From the NCBI GenBank assembly GCA_015068655.1, contig SVKC01000016.1, forward strand, positions 1-37,147: DNA of 37,147 nucleotides, given 5' to 3'. Of the stretch, positions 16,214-25,041 are shown one piece after another. The notes below the pieces were generated by a model. That model saw only the letters and a list, made by a program, of their open reading frames with translations, was not told where the DNA came from and did not search any database. The number at the start of each line of letters is the position of its first letter. Within the stretch, counting starts at the first letter, position 1. This DNA comes from Oscillospiraceae bacterium. Lineage in GTDB: Bacteria; Bacillota; Clostridia; Monoglobales; Monoglobaceae. Position numbers and translations under genes: made by a program.

Positions 16214-17878
16214 ATGAAAACAGATATAGAAATTGCTCAGAGCGTCAAGATGCAGAACATCACCGAAATTGCAAAAACTGTAGGTGTTGACGAAAAATAT
16301 CTTGAGCTTTACGGCAATTATAAAGCAAAAATTGACCTTGCACCCCTGAAGGAAAAGGAACGCAAGGCGAAGCTTGTTCTTGTTACCGCAATAACACCTA
16401 CTCCGGCAGGTGAAGGCAAGACAACAACAACAATCGGTCTTGCTGACGGTATGAAGAAAATTGGAAAGAATGTTATGGTTGCGCTCCGCGAACCCTCACT
16501 TGGACCCGTATTCGGTGTCAAAGGCGGTGCGGCAGGCGGAGGTTATGCACAGGTTGTTCCTATGGAGGACATCAACCTTCATTTTACAGGGGACTTCCAC
16601 GCAATCGGTGCCGCAAACAACCTTCTTGCGGCAATGCTTGATAACCATATTTATCAGGGCAACAAGCTCAATATTGACCCCAGACGCATAACCTGGAAAA
16701 GATGTGTTGATATGAACGACCGTCAGCTTAGATTTGTTACAGATGGTCTGGGCGGCAGGGTGAACGGTGTTCCCCGTGAGGATGGCTATGATATTACTGT
16801 TGCATCAGAGGTTATGGCGGTACTTTGTCTTGCATCCTCAATCACAGACTTGAAGGAAAGACTTTCGAGAATTGTGGTTGGTTATACCTATGACGAGAAG
16901 CCTGTGACCGCAGGTGAAATCGGTGCGGCGGGGGCTATGACAGCGCTCCTCAAGGATGCTCTCAAGCCCAACCTTGTGCAGACCTTGGAGGGTACCCCTG
17001 CATTTGTTCATGGTGGACCCTTTGCAAATATCGCTCATGGCTGTAACTCGGTTATTGCAACAGAAATGGCAATGAGATTCGGGGACTATGTAATCACTGA
17101 GGCTGGTTTTGGTGCTGACCTTGGTGCACAAAAGTTCCTTGATATCAAGTGCCGTTATGCAGGATTGAAACCTGATGCAGTTGTTATGGTTGCGACAATT
17201 CGTGCCCTCAAAATGCATGGTGGTGTTCCAAAGACAGAGCTTGGTGCTGAAAATCTTGATGCTCTCAAGAAGGGTATTCCAAATCTTCTCCGTCATATCG
17301 CAAACATCAAGGAAGTATACAAGCTTCCATCGGTTGTTGCGGTTAACCGTTTCCCAACCGATACAGATGCGGAGGTTCAGCTTGTTATTGATGAGTGCAA
17401 GGCTCTGGGTGTTAACGTTGCTCTGTCCAATGTGTGGGCAGAAGGCGGCAATGGCGGCATTGAAATGGCAGAGGAAGTTGTTCGTCTTTGTGAACAGCCC
17501 AATGACTTTTCATTTAGCTATGACCTTGATGATACAATCGAAAACAAGATTGACACAATCGTAAGACGTGTATACAGAGGCAAGGGTGCGGCATTCACTC
17601 CTGCGGCAAAGAAGGAAATTGCAAAGCTCAATGAGCTTGGATATGACAAGTTTCCTATCTGTATGGCAAAAACCCAGTACAGCTTTTCGGACGATATGAC
17701 AAAAATCGGTGCTCCCGAAGATTTTGTAGTTACAGTCCGTAATGTGAAGGTTTCGGCCGGTGCAGGCTTTATTGTGGCACTGACGGGTGATATTATGACA
17801 ATGCCGGGACTCCCCAAAGTTCCAGCAGCAGAAAAAATCGACGTTGATGAAAATGGCGTAATCAGCGGCTTGTTCTGA
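16214..17878 (+). CDS. fhs: Formate-tetrahydrofolate ligase
   Basis: 554 residues, normal length. It makes 10-formyl-THF from formate, THF and ATP, feeding PurN and AICAR transformylase, and in acetogens the Wood-Ljungdahl pathway. Visible: P-loop [16 protein letters not shown] (61-76), [19 protein letters not shown] (about 92-110), [31 protein letters not shown] and the C-terminal [21 protein letters not shown] is 9 bases upstream. It is the last gene of the purine block and is followed by a clear terminator, so it should be under the same ZTP riboswitch. Confidence 0.98.
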   Translation: MKTDIEIAQSVKMQNITEIAKTVGVDEKYLELYGNYKAKIDLAPLKEKERKAKLVLVTAITPTPAGEGKTTTTIGLADGMKKIGKNVMVALREPSLGPVFGVKGGAAGGGYAQVVPMEDINLHFTGDFHAIGAANNLLAAMLDNHIYQGNKLNIDPRRITWKRCVDMNDRQLRFVTDGLGGRVNGVPREDGYDITVASEVMAVLCLASSITDLKERLSRIVVGYTYDEKPVTAGEIGAAGAMTALLKDALKPNLVQTLEGTPAFVHGGPFANIAHGCNSVIATEMAMRFGDYVITEAGFGADLGAQKFLDIKCRYAGLKPDAVVMVATIRALKMHGGVPKTELGAENLDALKKGIPNLLRHIANIKEVYKLPSVVAVNRFPTDTDAEVQLVIDECKALGVNVALSNVWAEGGNGGIEMAEEVVRLCEQPNDFSFSYDLDDTIENKIDTIVRRVYRGKGAAFTPAAKKEIAKLNELGYDKFPICMAKTQYSFSDDMTKIGAPEDFVVTVRNVKVSAGAGFIVALTGDIMTMPGLPKVPAAEKIDVDENGVISGLF

Positions 17879-17894
17879 TATTGATATAAAAATG

Positions 17895-17928
17895 CAGAAG
17901 CTGACAAAAATGTTGGCTTCTGTTTTTT
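17895..17928 (+). terminator. Intrinsic terminator ending the purine block
   Basis: CAGAAGCTGAC (17895-17905) pairs with GTTGGCTTCTG (17912-17922), followed by six T residues. Located 16 bases after the fhs stop. Confidence 0.85.
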
Positions 17929-17966
17929 CGTAATACGCGAAAAATATGAAGTTTTTGTGAAAAAGG

Positions 17967-17995
17967 TTGTAATTGAAAAAATTTTGTGGTATAAT
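17967..17995 (+). promoter_or_regulatory. Promoter of the comEA-like gene
   Basis: TTGTAA (17967-17972), a 17-base spacer and a perfect TATAAT (17990-17995), about 55 bases before the GTG start. Confidence 0.7.
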
Positions 17996-18050
17996 TGATA
18001 TAATTATAATAGGATAATTGTGTGCATAAATGCGAAGGGACGGATAGGTA

Positions 18051-18500
18051 GTGAAAAAAGAAGAGTCTTTCGGTTCTGAGATAAATATTGAAAGACTTTT
18101 GAGAAAACAGGAAAAACTATTTCGTGAAAATGAGATATATTCGAGACTTCTGTTTTTGCCGATAACGGTTATAGTGGTTTCTCTTTCGATAATTGCATAC
18201 AATTTTACTGTGGGGAAAGTGCCGTCCGAATATGGTATTGTTGCGAACTATGAAAAAGAGGCGGTACAGGAGAACGAGCCTGTGAAAACTGTTGAGAGTG
18301 AACTGTTGAACCTCAATACTGCAACAGTACAGCAGCTTGATGCACTTCCCGGAATAGGTGAAAAGAAGGCTGCTGCGATTGTGAAGCTTCGTGATGAAAT
18401 GGGCGGTTTTTTCTCTGTGGAGGATATTTTGAATGTGGAAGGTATTGGTGAAAAAATTCTTTATGAAATACGCAGCAGAGTTTTTGTTGAGCCAAAATAA
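18051..18500 (+). CDS. ComEA-like helix-hairpin-helix DNA-binding membrane protein
   Basis: 149 residues starting with GTG (GGATAGG upstream). Layout: cytoplasmic charged N-terminus (1-31), one membrane segment (about 32-50, LLFLPITVIVVSLSIIAYNF), a short linker, then a ComEA-type domain (about 86-147) with two helix-hairpin-helix units: LNLNTATVQQLDALPGIGEK and DILNVEGIGEKILYEI. ComEA binds double-stranded DNA at the outer membrane face for natural transformation. The usual partners comEB/comEC are not adjacent, and the linker is shorter than in Bacillus ComEA, so a competence role is inferred only. A weak hairpin (18514-18529) follows. Confidence 0.85.
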   Translation: MKKEESFGSEINIERLLRKQEKLFRENEIYSRLLFLPITVIVVSLSIIAYNFTVGKVPSEYGIVANYEKEAVQENEPVKTVESELLNLNTATVQQLDALPGIGEKKAAAIVKLRDEMGGFFSVEDILNVEGIGEKILYEIRSRVFVEPK

Positions 18501-18562
18501 AATTAAAAAAATTATCCGTCAAAACGGATTTATTATGAATAGTTTGAAAGGTTGTGTTTGTT

Positions 18563-20179
18563 ATGATTAAAGAATATCCCTGGTATGATGCTCCGATGAT
18601 TGAAAATCTCAAGCATCTGATTGAGTATGCGGCTGAAAATTATGGTAATTCACCTGCGTTCACCTTTGAGAGAAAAGGCGAGGATATTACTGTTGATTTT
18701 ATTCAGCTCAAAAATGATATTTATGCACTGGGCACATATTTTTACAGCCTCGGTTTGAAAAATGGTGACAAGATAGCGGTTATCGGCGAAAACAGCTACG
18801 AATGGATAGTAACATATTTTGCGGCAGTTGACGGCTCAAATGTTATTGTGCCTATTGACAAGGAGCTTGGTGCAACAGAGGTTGCAAATCTCATAAAGAG
18901 CTGTGAGGCAAAGGCTTTTGTTTATGCCGAGTCAAAAGCGAAGCTTATTGAAGAAGCAAAGGCTATGATGCCTTCTGTTGAATATTATGTTCCTATGGCT
19001 GATTTTGGCGACATAATTTCAAAGGGTAATGAAATGATTGACAGCGGAAATGATGCGTTTGAGAAGAATGTGATTGATGAAAATGCACTTTGTACGCTTA
19101 TTTACACATCAGGCACAACCGGAACTCCAAAGGGTGTAATGCTTTGTCAGAGAAATCTGACTTATGATATGGTTCACAGCTGCCGTACGTTTTTGGAACC
19201 GCCGGGAACTGTTGTTGTTCTTCCGCTTCATCATACATTTGGTTTTATGGCAGGTATTCTTTGCCAGATTCACAGAGGTTTTCCTGTTTATATCAACAAC
19301 AACCTGAGAAATGTTCTCAGCGACATTAAAAAAGCGAAGCCTGCTCATATTTGTGTTGTTCCGCTCTTTGTTGAGACTTTCTATAAGAGTCTATGGAAAA
19401 CTGTCAAAAAGCAGAAAAAGGATAAGATGCTCAAGGCACTTATCAAAATCAGCAATGTTCTCCGCAAAGTGGGAATTGACCTGAGAAAACAGTTGTTCCA
19501 GTCAGTAAAGAATGGCTTTGGCGGAAATCTTGAAATGATTATTGCCGGAGGCGCACCCCTCGACCTCAAGTACGCAAAGGGCTTTGAGGATTTGGGAATT
19601 GCCGTAATCAACGGATACGGAATAACAGAATGTTCACCTATTGTTTCTCTTGACAGAAACAAAAAGTATAAGTTTGGTGCAGCCGGTATTCCTGTTCCGG
19701 GCACACAGGTTCAGATTTACAACCCTAATGAAGACGGTGAAGGTGAAATTATTGTCAAGGGTGACCACGTAATGATGGGTTATTACAACAATCCCGAAGC
19801 GACAGAAGCGGCCTTTGTTGATGGTTGGTTCCGTACGGGAGATATTGGTACAATGGACAGTGACGGCTTTGTTCATATAACGGGAAGAATAAAGAATATA
19901 ATCATCCTCAGCAACGGCAAGAACGTATATCCTGAGGAAATTGAAACGGTAGTTCTTCAAAGGGTTGAAGGGGTAAATGAAATCGTAGTATATGGTGAAG
20001 ATGATGTAATCTGTGCTGAAATATACACCGAAACTCCTGATGAAAAAGACAGAATCAAAAAGGATGTTCAGGAACTGAATGCAACTCTACCGCCTATGAA
20101 GCAGATAAAGAGAATTTCTTTTCGTGATACTGAATTTGAAAAGACTACAACAAAGAAAATCAAGAGATACACAAGATAA
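18563..20179 (+). CDS. AMP-dependent (long-chain fatty) acyl-CoA synthetase
   Basis: 538 residues of the ANL adenylating superfamily. It activates a carboxylate to acyl-AMP and then acyl-CoA; FadD-like by overall pattern, substrate not readable. Visible: P-loop YTSGTTGTPKGVML (181-194), NGYGITECSPIV (A5 motif), YYNNPEATEAAFVDGWFRTGDIG (A7, with catalytic Asp), GRIKNIIILSNGKNVYPEEIE (A8) and the C-terminal Lys region KTTTKKIKRYTR. The start at 18563 has GAAAGG 11 bases upstream; a GTG at 18554 is too close to that site. No membrane segments. Confidence 0.9.
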   Translation: MIKEYPWYDAPMIENLKHLIEYAAENYGNSPAFTFERKGEDITVDFIQLKNDIYALGTYFYSLGLKNGDKIAVIGENSYEWIVTYFAAVDGSNVIVPIDKELGATEVANLIKSCEAKAFVYAESKAKLIEEAKAMMPSVEYYVPMADFGDIISKGNEMIDSGNDAFEKNVIDENALCTLIYTSGTTGTPKGVMLCQRNLTYDMVHSCRTFLEPPGTVVVLPLHHTFGFMAGILCQIHRGFPVYINNNLRNVLSDIKKAKPAHICVVPLFVETFYKSLWKTVKKQKKDKMLKALIKISNVLRKVGIDLRKQLFQSVKNGFGGNLEMIIAGGAPLDLKYAKGFEDLGIAVINGYGITECSPIVSLDRNKKYKFGAAGIPVPGTQVQIYNPNEDGEGEIIVKGDHVMMGYYNNPEATEAAFVDGWFRTGDIGTMDSDGFVHITGRIKNIIILSNGKNVYPEEIETVVLQRVEGVNEIVVYGEDDVICAEIYTETPDEKDRIKKDVQELNATLPPMKQIKRISFRDTEFEKTTTKKIKRYTR

Positions 20180-20311
20180 CAAATTCATCACTCATTTGGC
20201 ACAAATTTTGTGTGCTCGCAAGTTTAAGTAGACACACTGATGAAAAGAATGTGCTGTTGCGGGATGAGGAATTTTGCTGAAATAAGAATAAAAAAAGGTG
20301 GCGGAGCGGAT

Positions 20312-20980
20312 ATGGTTAACATAGGAAACGAATGGGACAAGCTACTTGACGGAGAGTTTGACAAGGAGTATTATCTCAGGCTCCGTACCTTTCTTGCAAA
20401 GGAATACAGAAACGGTACGGTTTATCCTGATATGTATGATATTTTCAATGCTTTGAAATATACGTCTTACAGCGATGTGAAGGTTGTAATCATCGGACAG
20501 GACCCGTATCACGGTCCGGGGCAGGCTCATGGCCTCAGCTTTTCGGTAAAGAAAGGTGTTGAACCGCCGCCTTCTTTGAAAAACATCTTCAAGGAAATAT
20601 GTGATGATATAGGTTGTCCGCCACCTGCTCACGGTGAGCTTGTCAAGTGGGCAAGGCAAGGAGTTATGCTCCTCAATGCTGTTCTCACTGTGCGTGCAGG
20701 AGAAGCGAACAGCCACAAAAATATGGGCTGGGAGAAGTTTACGGATAGGGTAATTGAGCTGTTGAACGAAAGAGAAGAGCCTATGGTGTTTTTGCTTTGG
20801 GGCGGTAATGCCCGACAGAAAAAACGGCTTATAACAAATTCACGGCACAAGATTCTTGAAACAGTTCATCCGAGCCCGCTTTCGGCGTACAATGGTTTTT
20901 TCGGATGCAGACATTTTTCGAAAGCCAATGAATTTCTTGCAGCTACGGGGCAGAGAGAGATTGACTGGTCCCTTGATTAA
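20312..20980 (+). CDS. ung: Uracil-DNA glycosylase (family 1)
   Basis: 222 residues, normal. It removes uracil from DNA in base-excision repair. Visible: the catalytic water-activating Asp in [18 protein letters not shown] (D64), the [10 protein letters not shown] loop, [19 protein letters not shown], the uracil-binding FLLWGGNA, and [21 protein letters not shown] with the catalytic His near residue 187. The start MVNIGNEW has GGAG 5 bases upstream; an in-frame ATG at 20240 adds a Cys-rich stretch not found in the family and is rejected. The gap before it (20190-20250) holds a loose TTCATCA/TGATGAA palindrome. tagA follows 20 bases later. Confidence 0.97.
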   Translation: MVNIGNEWDKLLDGEFDKEYYLRLRTFLAKEYRNGTVYPDMYDIFNALKYTSYSDVKVVIIGQDPYHGPGQAHGLSFSVKKGVEPPPSLKNIFKEICDDIGCPPPAHGELVKWARQGVMLLNAVLTVRAGEANSHKNMGWEKFTDRVIELLNEREEPMVFLLWGGNARQKKRLITNSRHKILETVHPSPLSAYNGFFGCRHFSKANEFLAATGQREIDWSLD

Positions 20981-21000
20981 GCTGTAACAGGAGGTACAAA

Positions 21001-21750
21001 ATGTCAAAAAATACAATAAATATTCTTGGTGTTGAGGTGGATAGCATTACATTTCGAGATGCACTTGACAAAGCTGAACAGCTTGTGAAAAGTCAGGGGA
21101 CATCAATGATTTTTACACCCAATCCCGAAATAATTATGTGTGCAAAGGATGATGCTGAAATGCGCAACATACTCAATTCAGCAGACCTCTGTACCGCTGA
21201 CGGCATAGGTGTTGTTTATGCCTCGAAAATCCTGAAAAAGCCCGTGCCTGAAAGGGTTGCAGGCTTTGATCTTGTCTGTGCTCTTCTTGAAAGAATGGCG
21301 AAATCAGGGGACGGAGTTTTTCTTTTTGGTGCAAAGCCGGGAGTTGCAGAAGCGGCAAAGGCGAAAATGGAGGAAAAGTATCCGGGTATAAACATTGCAG
21401 GCTGTAATGACGGATATTTTAAGCCGGAGGACGAGCCGCAGATTGTTGAAAAAATAAACAGTTCAGGAGCAAAGCTGCTTTTGGTATGTCTCGGTGCACC
21501 AAAGCAGGAAAAATGGATTGCAAAATACAGGGAGAAACTGAATGTAAATCTCTGTATGGGTGTCGGCGGAACGCTGGATGTTTTTGCGGGCACAGCAAAG
21601 CGTGCACCAAAGATTTTCATAAAGCTCAATCTTGAGTGGGCGTACAGATTCCTGAAAAATCCTTCAAGAATAGGTCGTTTTGCAGCACTTCCGAAATTTG
21701 TAATTGAGGTTGTGAAATTCAGAAAGAAAAAAGCAAAGTCTGACAAATGA
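21001..21750 (+). CDS. tagA: WecG/TagA/CpsF family glycosyltransferase
   Basis: 249 residues. Family members transfer N-acetylmannosamine (or uronate) from UDP-sugar to an undecaprenyl-diphosphate-linked sugar at the inner membrane face, an early step in wall teichoic acid or related polymer synthesis. Visible: FTPNPEIIMCAKDD (about 37-50), SADLCTADGIGVVYASKIL (about 60-78), RVAGFDLV, VFLFGAKPGVAEAA, LLLVCLGAPKQEKWIAKYR (about 160-178) and GVGGTLDVFAGTAKRAP. The basic C-terminus (about 215-249) matches the membrane-docking appendage. AGGAGG precedes the start. The exact sugar is not determinable. Confidence 0.9.
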   Translation: MSKNTINILGVEVDSITFRDALDKAEQLVKSQGTSMIFTPNPEIIMCAKDDAEMRNILNSADLCTADGIGVVYASKILKKPVPERVAGFDLVCALLERMAKSGDGVFLFGAKPGVAEAAKAKMEEKYPGINIAGCNDGYFKPEDEPQIVEKINSSGAKLLLVCLGAPKQEKWIAKYREKLNVNLCMGVGGTLDVFAGTAKRAPKIFIKLNLEWAYRFLKNPSRIGRFAALPKFVIEVVKFRKKKAKSDK

Positions 21751-21792
21751 TTTTTGTTTGAATATTTTGTCCAGTGGACGGAAAGGTTATTA

Positions 21793-22353
21793 ATGGATAT
21801 GTTGGTATATATGTTTCTTGCGGAAGGTTTTGAGGAAACCGAAGCAATAGGATGTCTGGATGTTCTGCGCAGAGCAGAAATTGAAGCTCTCACTGTTGGT
21901 GTTGGCGGCAAGGAGATAAAGGGAAGTCACGGTATTTCGGTTGTGGCTGATATTGAACTTGAAAAAATTGATTTTGATTCGCTAGATGGTGTAATTCTTC
22001 CCGGCGGTATGCCCGGAACAATGAATCTTCAGGCAGAGGAAAAGGTTATTGAAGCAGTGAAGCACTGTGCTGAAAACGGAAAGCTTGTTGCGGCAATCTG
22101 TGCGGCACCTATGATTCTTGGAAAGCTTGGACTTTTGAATGGAAAACGAGCAACCTGTTATCCGGGCTTTGAGGAATTCCTTGAAGGTGCGGAGCTTGAT
22201 GATTCTCTGGTTTCCATTGATGGCAACATTGTGACAGGAAAGGGTGCAGGTGCATCAATGCTTTTTGGTGCTAGAATTGCTGATTGGTTCAAGGCAGGAG
22301 CCGGTCAGGAGGTTCTTTATATGATGCAGCATCCGCACATTTCAAGTCTTTGA
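21793..22353 (+). CDS. DJ-1/PfpI family protein (YajL-like)
   Basis: 186 residues. DJ-1 family proteins are small cytosolic cysteine proteins linked to glyoxal handling or oxidative stress; the exact reaction is disputed. Visible: LAEGFEETEAIGCLDVLRRA (9-28) with the conserved Glu (E17) that hydrogen-bonds the reactive Cys; ILPGGMPGTMNL (68-79); the nucleophile elbow AAICAAPMIL with C103; GKRATCYPGFEE; and GKGAGASMLFG. The start at 21793 is set by GGAAAGG 6 bases upstream; an in-frame TTG at 21754 lacks a site. It lies 42 bases after tagA. Confidence 0.92.
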   Translation: MDMLVYMFLAEGFEETEAIGCLDVLRRAEIEALTVGVGGKEIKGSHGISVVADIELEKIDFDSLDGVILPGGMPGTMNLQAEEKVIEAVKHCAENGKLVAAICAAPMILGKLGLLNGKRATCYPGFEEFLEGAELDDSLVSIDGNIVTGKGAGASMLFGARIADWFKAGAGQEVLYMMQHPHISSL

Positions 22354-22387
22354 TTTTGGTTATTTAAAATTTTGGGATTGTTGATTG

Positions 22388-23290
22388 ATGAATGAGAAAA
22401 AATATGAACTGCGAAAACAAATAAAGAGTGTCCGTTGGATGATTTTTTGGGTCGTTTTGGCGCAGTTTGCGGCAGAACTGGCTGTTGAGGCTGTTGCAAG
22501 CTTTATGGAAAAGCCACCCCATGAGTATATCCTTATTGCCATTGTAGAGGTACTTGCTATAGGTGTACCCATTATGGTTTATGCAAGGTCGGTCTGGAAC
22601 GGCGGTGTTCAGCATGCGAAAAAAGAGTTCTGGCTGAATCCTTGCAAGCCTTCTGTGCTTGTGATTGCGGCACTTCTTGGTATTACAGGACAGTTTGTGA
22701 TGATTCTTTTGAATATGCCTGCGAATTATTATGTTCAGGAAATTCTCGGACAGACGCAGGAGGATGCTATTCCTATGGCTTTCAATGTCACAGAGGTGAT
22801 TTTGGGAATATTTGCTGTGGTTGTTATTCCTGCCGCGTTGGAGGAATTCTGGATGCGCGGTATTATTTTCTGCGCCTACAACAAGAGCAATACCTATGCT
22901 GCAATTTTCTTTACCAGTCTGATTTTTGCCCTTCTTCATATGCGGCTCAACGAGATGGCAGGCTTTCTTCTTATGGGAATTGTTGCGTCGGTAGTGCTTA
23001 TAAAGTGCAATTCCCTTTATGCATCTATGGTGTATCACGCATTCAGTAATTTTACGGCACTGCTACTGGGGTTTGTGCTTCCGTTGTTTATTGATTATAT
23101 ATGGATTGTTTTTGTCGTTGCGGTGATTATTTTTGCAGGACTTTTTGTTCTTATGCTTATGCAGAAGAACAGAGTTTCGGTAAACAGACATTTCAAGGGC
23201 AACAGACTTGTACTGACAAGTATTTTCAGTATGCCTGTAATTTTCAGCATTGCTGTTGCTGTTGCGAAATATCTTTTGATAAAAATGTAA
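22388..23290 (+). CDS. CPBP family intramembrane metalloprotease (CAAX-like)
   Basis: 300 residues with about eight membrane segments. The CPBP/Abi signature is present: EEFWMRG (E152, E153, R157), a second motif with H184 in FALLHMRLNE, and H217 in YHAFSNF, the expected zinc and catalytic residues. Bacterial members process or modify membrane peptides, including bacteriocin-immunity and regulatory roles; the substrate here is unknown. The start at 22388 is the first ATG; the ribosome site (GGGA) is weak. It is followed 15 bases later by mltG. Confidence 0.9.
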   Translation: MNEKKYELRKQIKSVRWMIFWVVLAQFAAELAVEAVASFMEKPPHEYILIAIVEVLAIGVPIMVYARSVWNGGVQHAKKEFWLNPCKPSVLVIAALLGITGQFVMILLNMPANYYVQEILGQTQEDAIPMAFNVTEVILGIFAVVVIPAALEEFWMRGIIFCAYNKSNTYAAIFFTSLIFALLHMRLNEMAGFLLMGIVASVVLIKCNSLYASMVYHAFSNFTALLLGFVLPLFIDYIWIVFVVAVIIFAGLFVLMLMQKNRVSVNRHFKGNRLVLTSIFSMPVIFSIAVAVAKYLLIKM

Positions 23291-23305
23291 GTTAGGTTGA
23301 CTGTT

Positions 23306-24334
23306 ATGAAACACTTGTGGAAAAAACTGAAAAAAACTGTGCCGTGGATACTTGCGGCTATTGTGGTTATTACTTTGTTTTTTTCGGTGGTTGTTGATAT
23401 GTTCGGACTTGTGCCGGGACAGGGGAAAGAGGTTCTTGTTGCTGTTCAGCACGGAGATACGGTGAGCGAAATTGCAAAAACACTGAAAGAAGACGGTGTA
23501 ATCCATCACCCTCTTTTGTTCAGGCTTTATGTGAGAATCACAGGCGGGGACTATTTGTTTCAGCGTGGAGGACACAAGGTTGGAAAGAGTATAAGTTACG
23601 GGAAAATAGCGAGACAATTGACCGAAGCTCCTGATGTTAGATATGATGAAACAGTGAAGGTTCTTATTCCTGAAGGATATGAGGCACGGCAGATTGCTGA
23701 AGCTCTTGAAGAAAAGGGACTTGCTGACAAAGAAAGTTTTTTGAAGGAGCTGGAAGAAGGGGATTTCGATTTTCCCTTTCTGGATAATATTGAGCGAAAG
23801 GAAAATCGACTTGAAGGTTATTTGTTTCCGGCAACTTATGAATTTTCCATCTACGAAAGCGAACGGGATATTATAACCAAAATGCTTGATGCTTTTGAAG
23901 TATATATTCTGCCGCTCTATAATCAAGCTCAGACGGAGCTGTCTTTGGATGAGGTTGTAACCTTTGCATCGGTTGTTGAGCGTGAGGCGGCAAATGATTC
24001 AGAACGACCAATTGTTGCATCGGTTTTTTACAACAGGATGAATGCGGATATGACACTCAGCTCCTGTGCGACTGTTCAGTATATCATAAAGGAAAGAAAA
24101 CCGGTTCTCAGCAATTCGGATATAAAGATAAAATCACCTTACAACACTTATATAAACAAAGGGCTTCCTGTGGGACCTGTTGCTTCACCGGGGGTTAATT
24201 CGGTGAAAGCAGTGCTGTCGCCTGCGAATACGGATTATCTTTATTTTGCAGCGAGAGCCGACGGAAGTGAGAATGTTTTTGCACGGACGGGAGAAGAACA
24301 TCTTCGAAACGTGAATATTCTTCAGGGAAAGTAA
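23306..24334 (+). CDS. mltG: MltG, endolytic peptidoglycan transglycosylase (YceG-like)
   Basis: 342 residues. MltG cuts nascent glycan strands inside the membrane-proximal wall and fixes strand length. Layout: short basic N-terminus, one membrane anchor (about 13-33), a LysM-like VAVQHGDTVSEIAKTL (about 45-60), then the YceG domain with LEGYLFPATYEF, the catalytic Glu in TFASVVEREA (E225), RPIVASVFYNRM, SPYNTYINKGLPVGPVASPG and TDYLYFAARADG. The start at 23306 is preferred to the in-frame TTG at 23297. Followed by trmR, the same order as yrrL-yrrM in Bacillus subtilis, which supports both calls. Confidence 0.94.
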   Translation: MKHLWKKLKKTVPWILAAIVVITLFFSVVVDMFGLVPGQGKEVLVAVQHGDTVSEIAKTLKEDGVIHHPLLFRLYVRITGGDYLFQRGGHKVGKSISYGKIARQLTEAPDVRYDETVKVLIPEGYEARQIAEALEEKGLADKESFLKELEEGDFDFPFLDNIERKENRLEGYLFPATYEFSIYESERDIITKMLDAFEVYILPLYNQAQTELSLDEVVTFASVVEREAANDSERPIVASVFYNRMNADMTLSSCATVQYIIKERKPVLSNSDIKIKSPYNTYINKGLPVGPVASPGVNSVKAVLSPANTDYLYFAARADGSENVFARTGEEHLRNVNILQGK

Positions 24335-24354
24335 TTTTTTAGAGGTTTTTTGTT

Positions 24355-25041
24355 ATGAAAGCGTGGATTGAAGAAGATAATATAAATTATGAATATATAA
24401 TCCGTTATCTCAGGGATACTATTCCTCAAAGCGAGGGGCATATCGCTGAAATGGAAAGATTTGCAAAAGAGAATGATGTCCCAATTTCCCAGCCTGAGAG
24501 CATAAGACTTATGGAAGTTCTTCTCAAAATTGCAGGAGCCAAAAGAGTCCTCGAGTTGGGAACGGCAATTGGTTATTCAGCAATAAGAATGACCAACGCT
24601 TGCGGAGCGGAGATTGTTACCGTTGAACTGTCCGAGGAAATGGCGGATGAGGCGGAAAAAAACTTTGAGCGTGCAGGAGTAACCGAAAAAGTTACCCTGA
24701 TTCGAGGTGATGCCCGTCAGGTTGTTGCACAGTTTCAGGAAAAAGAAGCCTTTGATGTTATCTTTGTTGATGCGGCAAAGGGTCAGTATATGGAGTTTTT
24801 TGAGCATTGCGACAGATTGCTGAAAAAAGGCGGTATTCTTGTGTCGGACAATGTTCTTTACAAGGGAATGACTGCGACGGATGAGCTTGTGGTGAGACGG
24901 AAAATAACAATTGTGAGACGGCTCAGAAAGTATCTTGAGATGTTGAAGGAAAACAAGAATTACAGTACGGCACTGCTGCCTATAGGTGATGGTGTGGCGA
25001 TTAGCTTTAAGGAGATGAAAACAGATGATTCTGCAAAATGA
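24355..25041 (+). CDS. trmR: TrmR-type tRNA 5-hydroxyuridine methyltransferase (YrrM family O-methyltransferase)
   Basis: 228 residues, a class I SAM-dependent O-methyltransferase of the COMT-like family. Visible: PISQPESIRLMEVLLK (about 43-58), SAM motif I VLELGTAIGYSAI (65-77), VTVELSEEMADEA, GDARQV, FDVIFVDAAKGQY with the metal-binding Asp, and GGILVSDNVLYKG. B. subtilis YrrM/TrmR methylates 5-hydroxyuridine-34 of tRNA and also lies next to the mltG homologue; the function is transferred on synteny and similarity. It overlaps the start of rodA by 17 bases in another frame, suggesting coupled translation. Confidence 0.85.
   Translation: MKAWIEEDNINYEYIIRYLRDTIPQSEGHIAEMERFAKENDVPISQPESIRLMEVLLKIAGAKRVLELGTAIGYSAIRMTNACGAEIVTVELSEEMADEAEKNFERAGVTEKVTLIRGDARQVVAQFQEKEAFDVIFVDAAKGQYMEFFEHCDRLLKKGGILVSDNVLYKGMTATDELVVRRKITIVRRLRKYLEMLKENKNYSTALLPIGDGVAISFKEMKTDDSAK

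Noticed and set aside
15997-16290. 97-codon plus-strand frame across the purL-fhs gap
   Set aside because: It is the translation of palindromes C1/C2 (the repeated YTQYAAVGRSHKLNQ is the DNA repeat) and runs out of frame into fhs.
20184-20245. TTCATCA/TGATGAA palindrome before ung as a further member of the A/B/C repeat family
   Set aside because: Arms match only at the ends and it lacks the GTAC-N5-GTAC core; too weak to include.
20240-20311. Upstream extension of ung beginning MKRMCCCGM
   Set aside because: It lies outside the normal family N-terminus; GGAG before 20312 gives a better start.
22364-23926. Minus-strand open frames of 200-290 codons over the CPBP and mltG genes
   Set aside because: Antisense shadows of well-recognised plus-strand proteins, with no family resemblance or ribosome sites.
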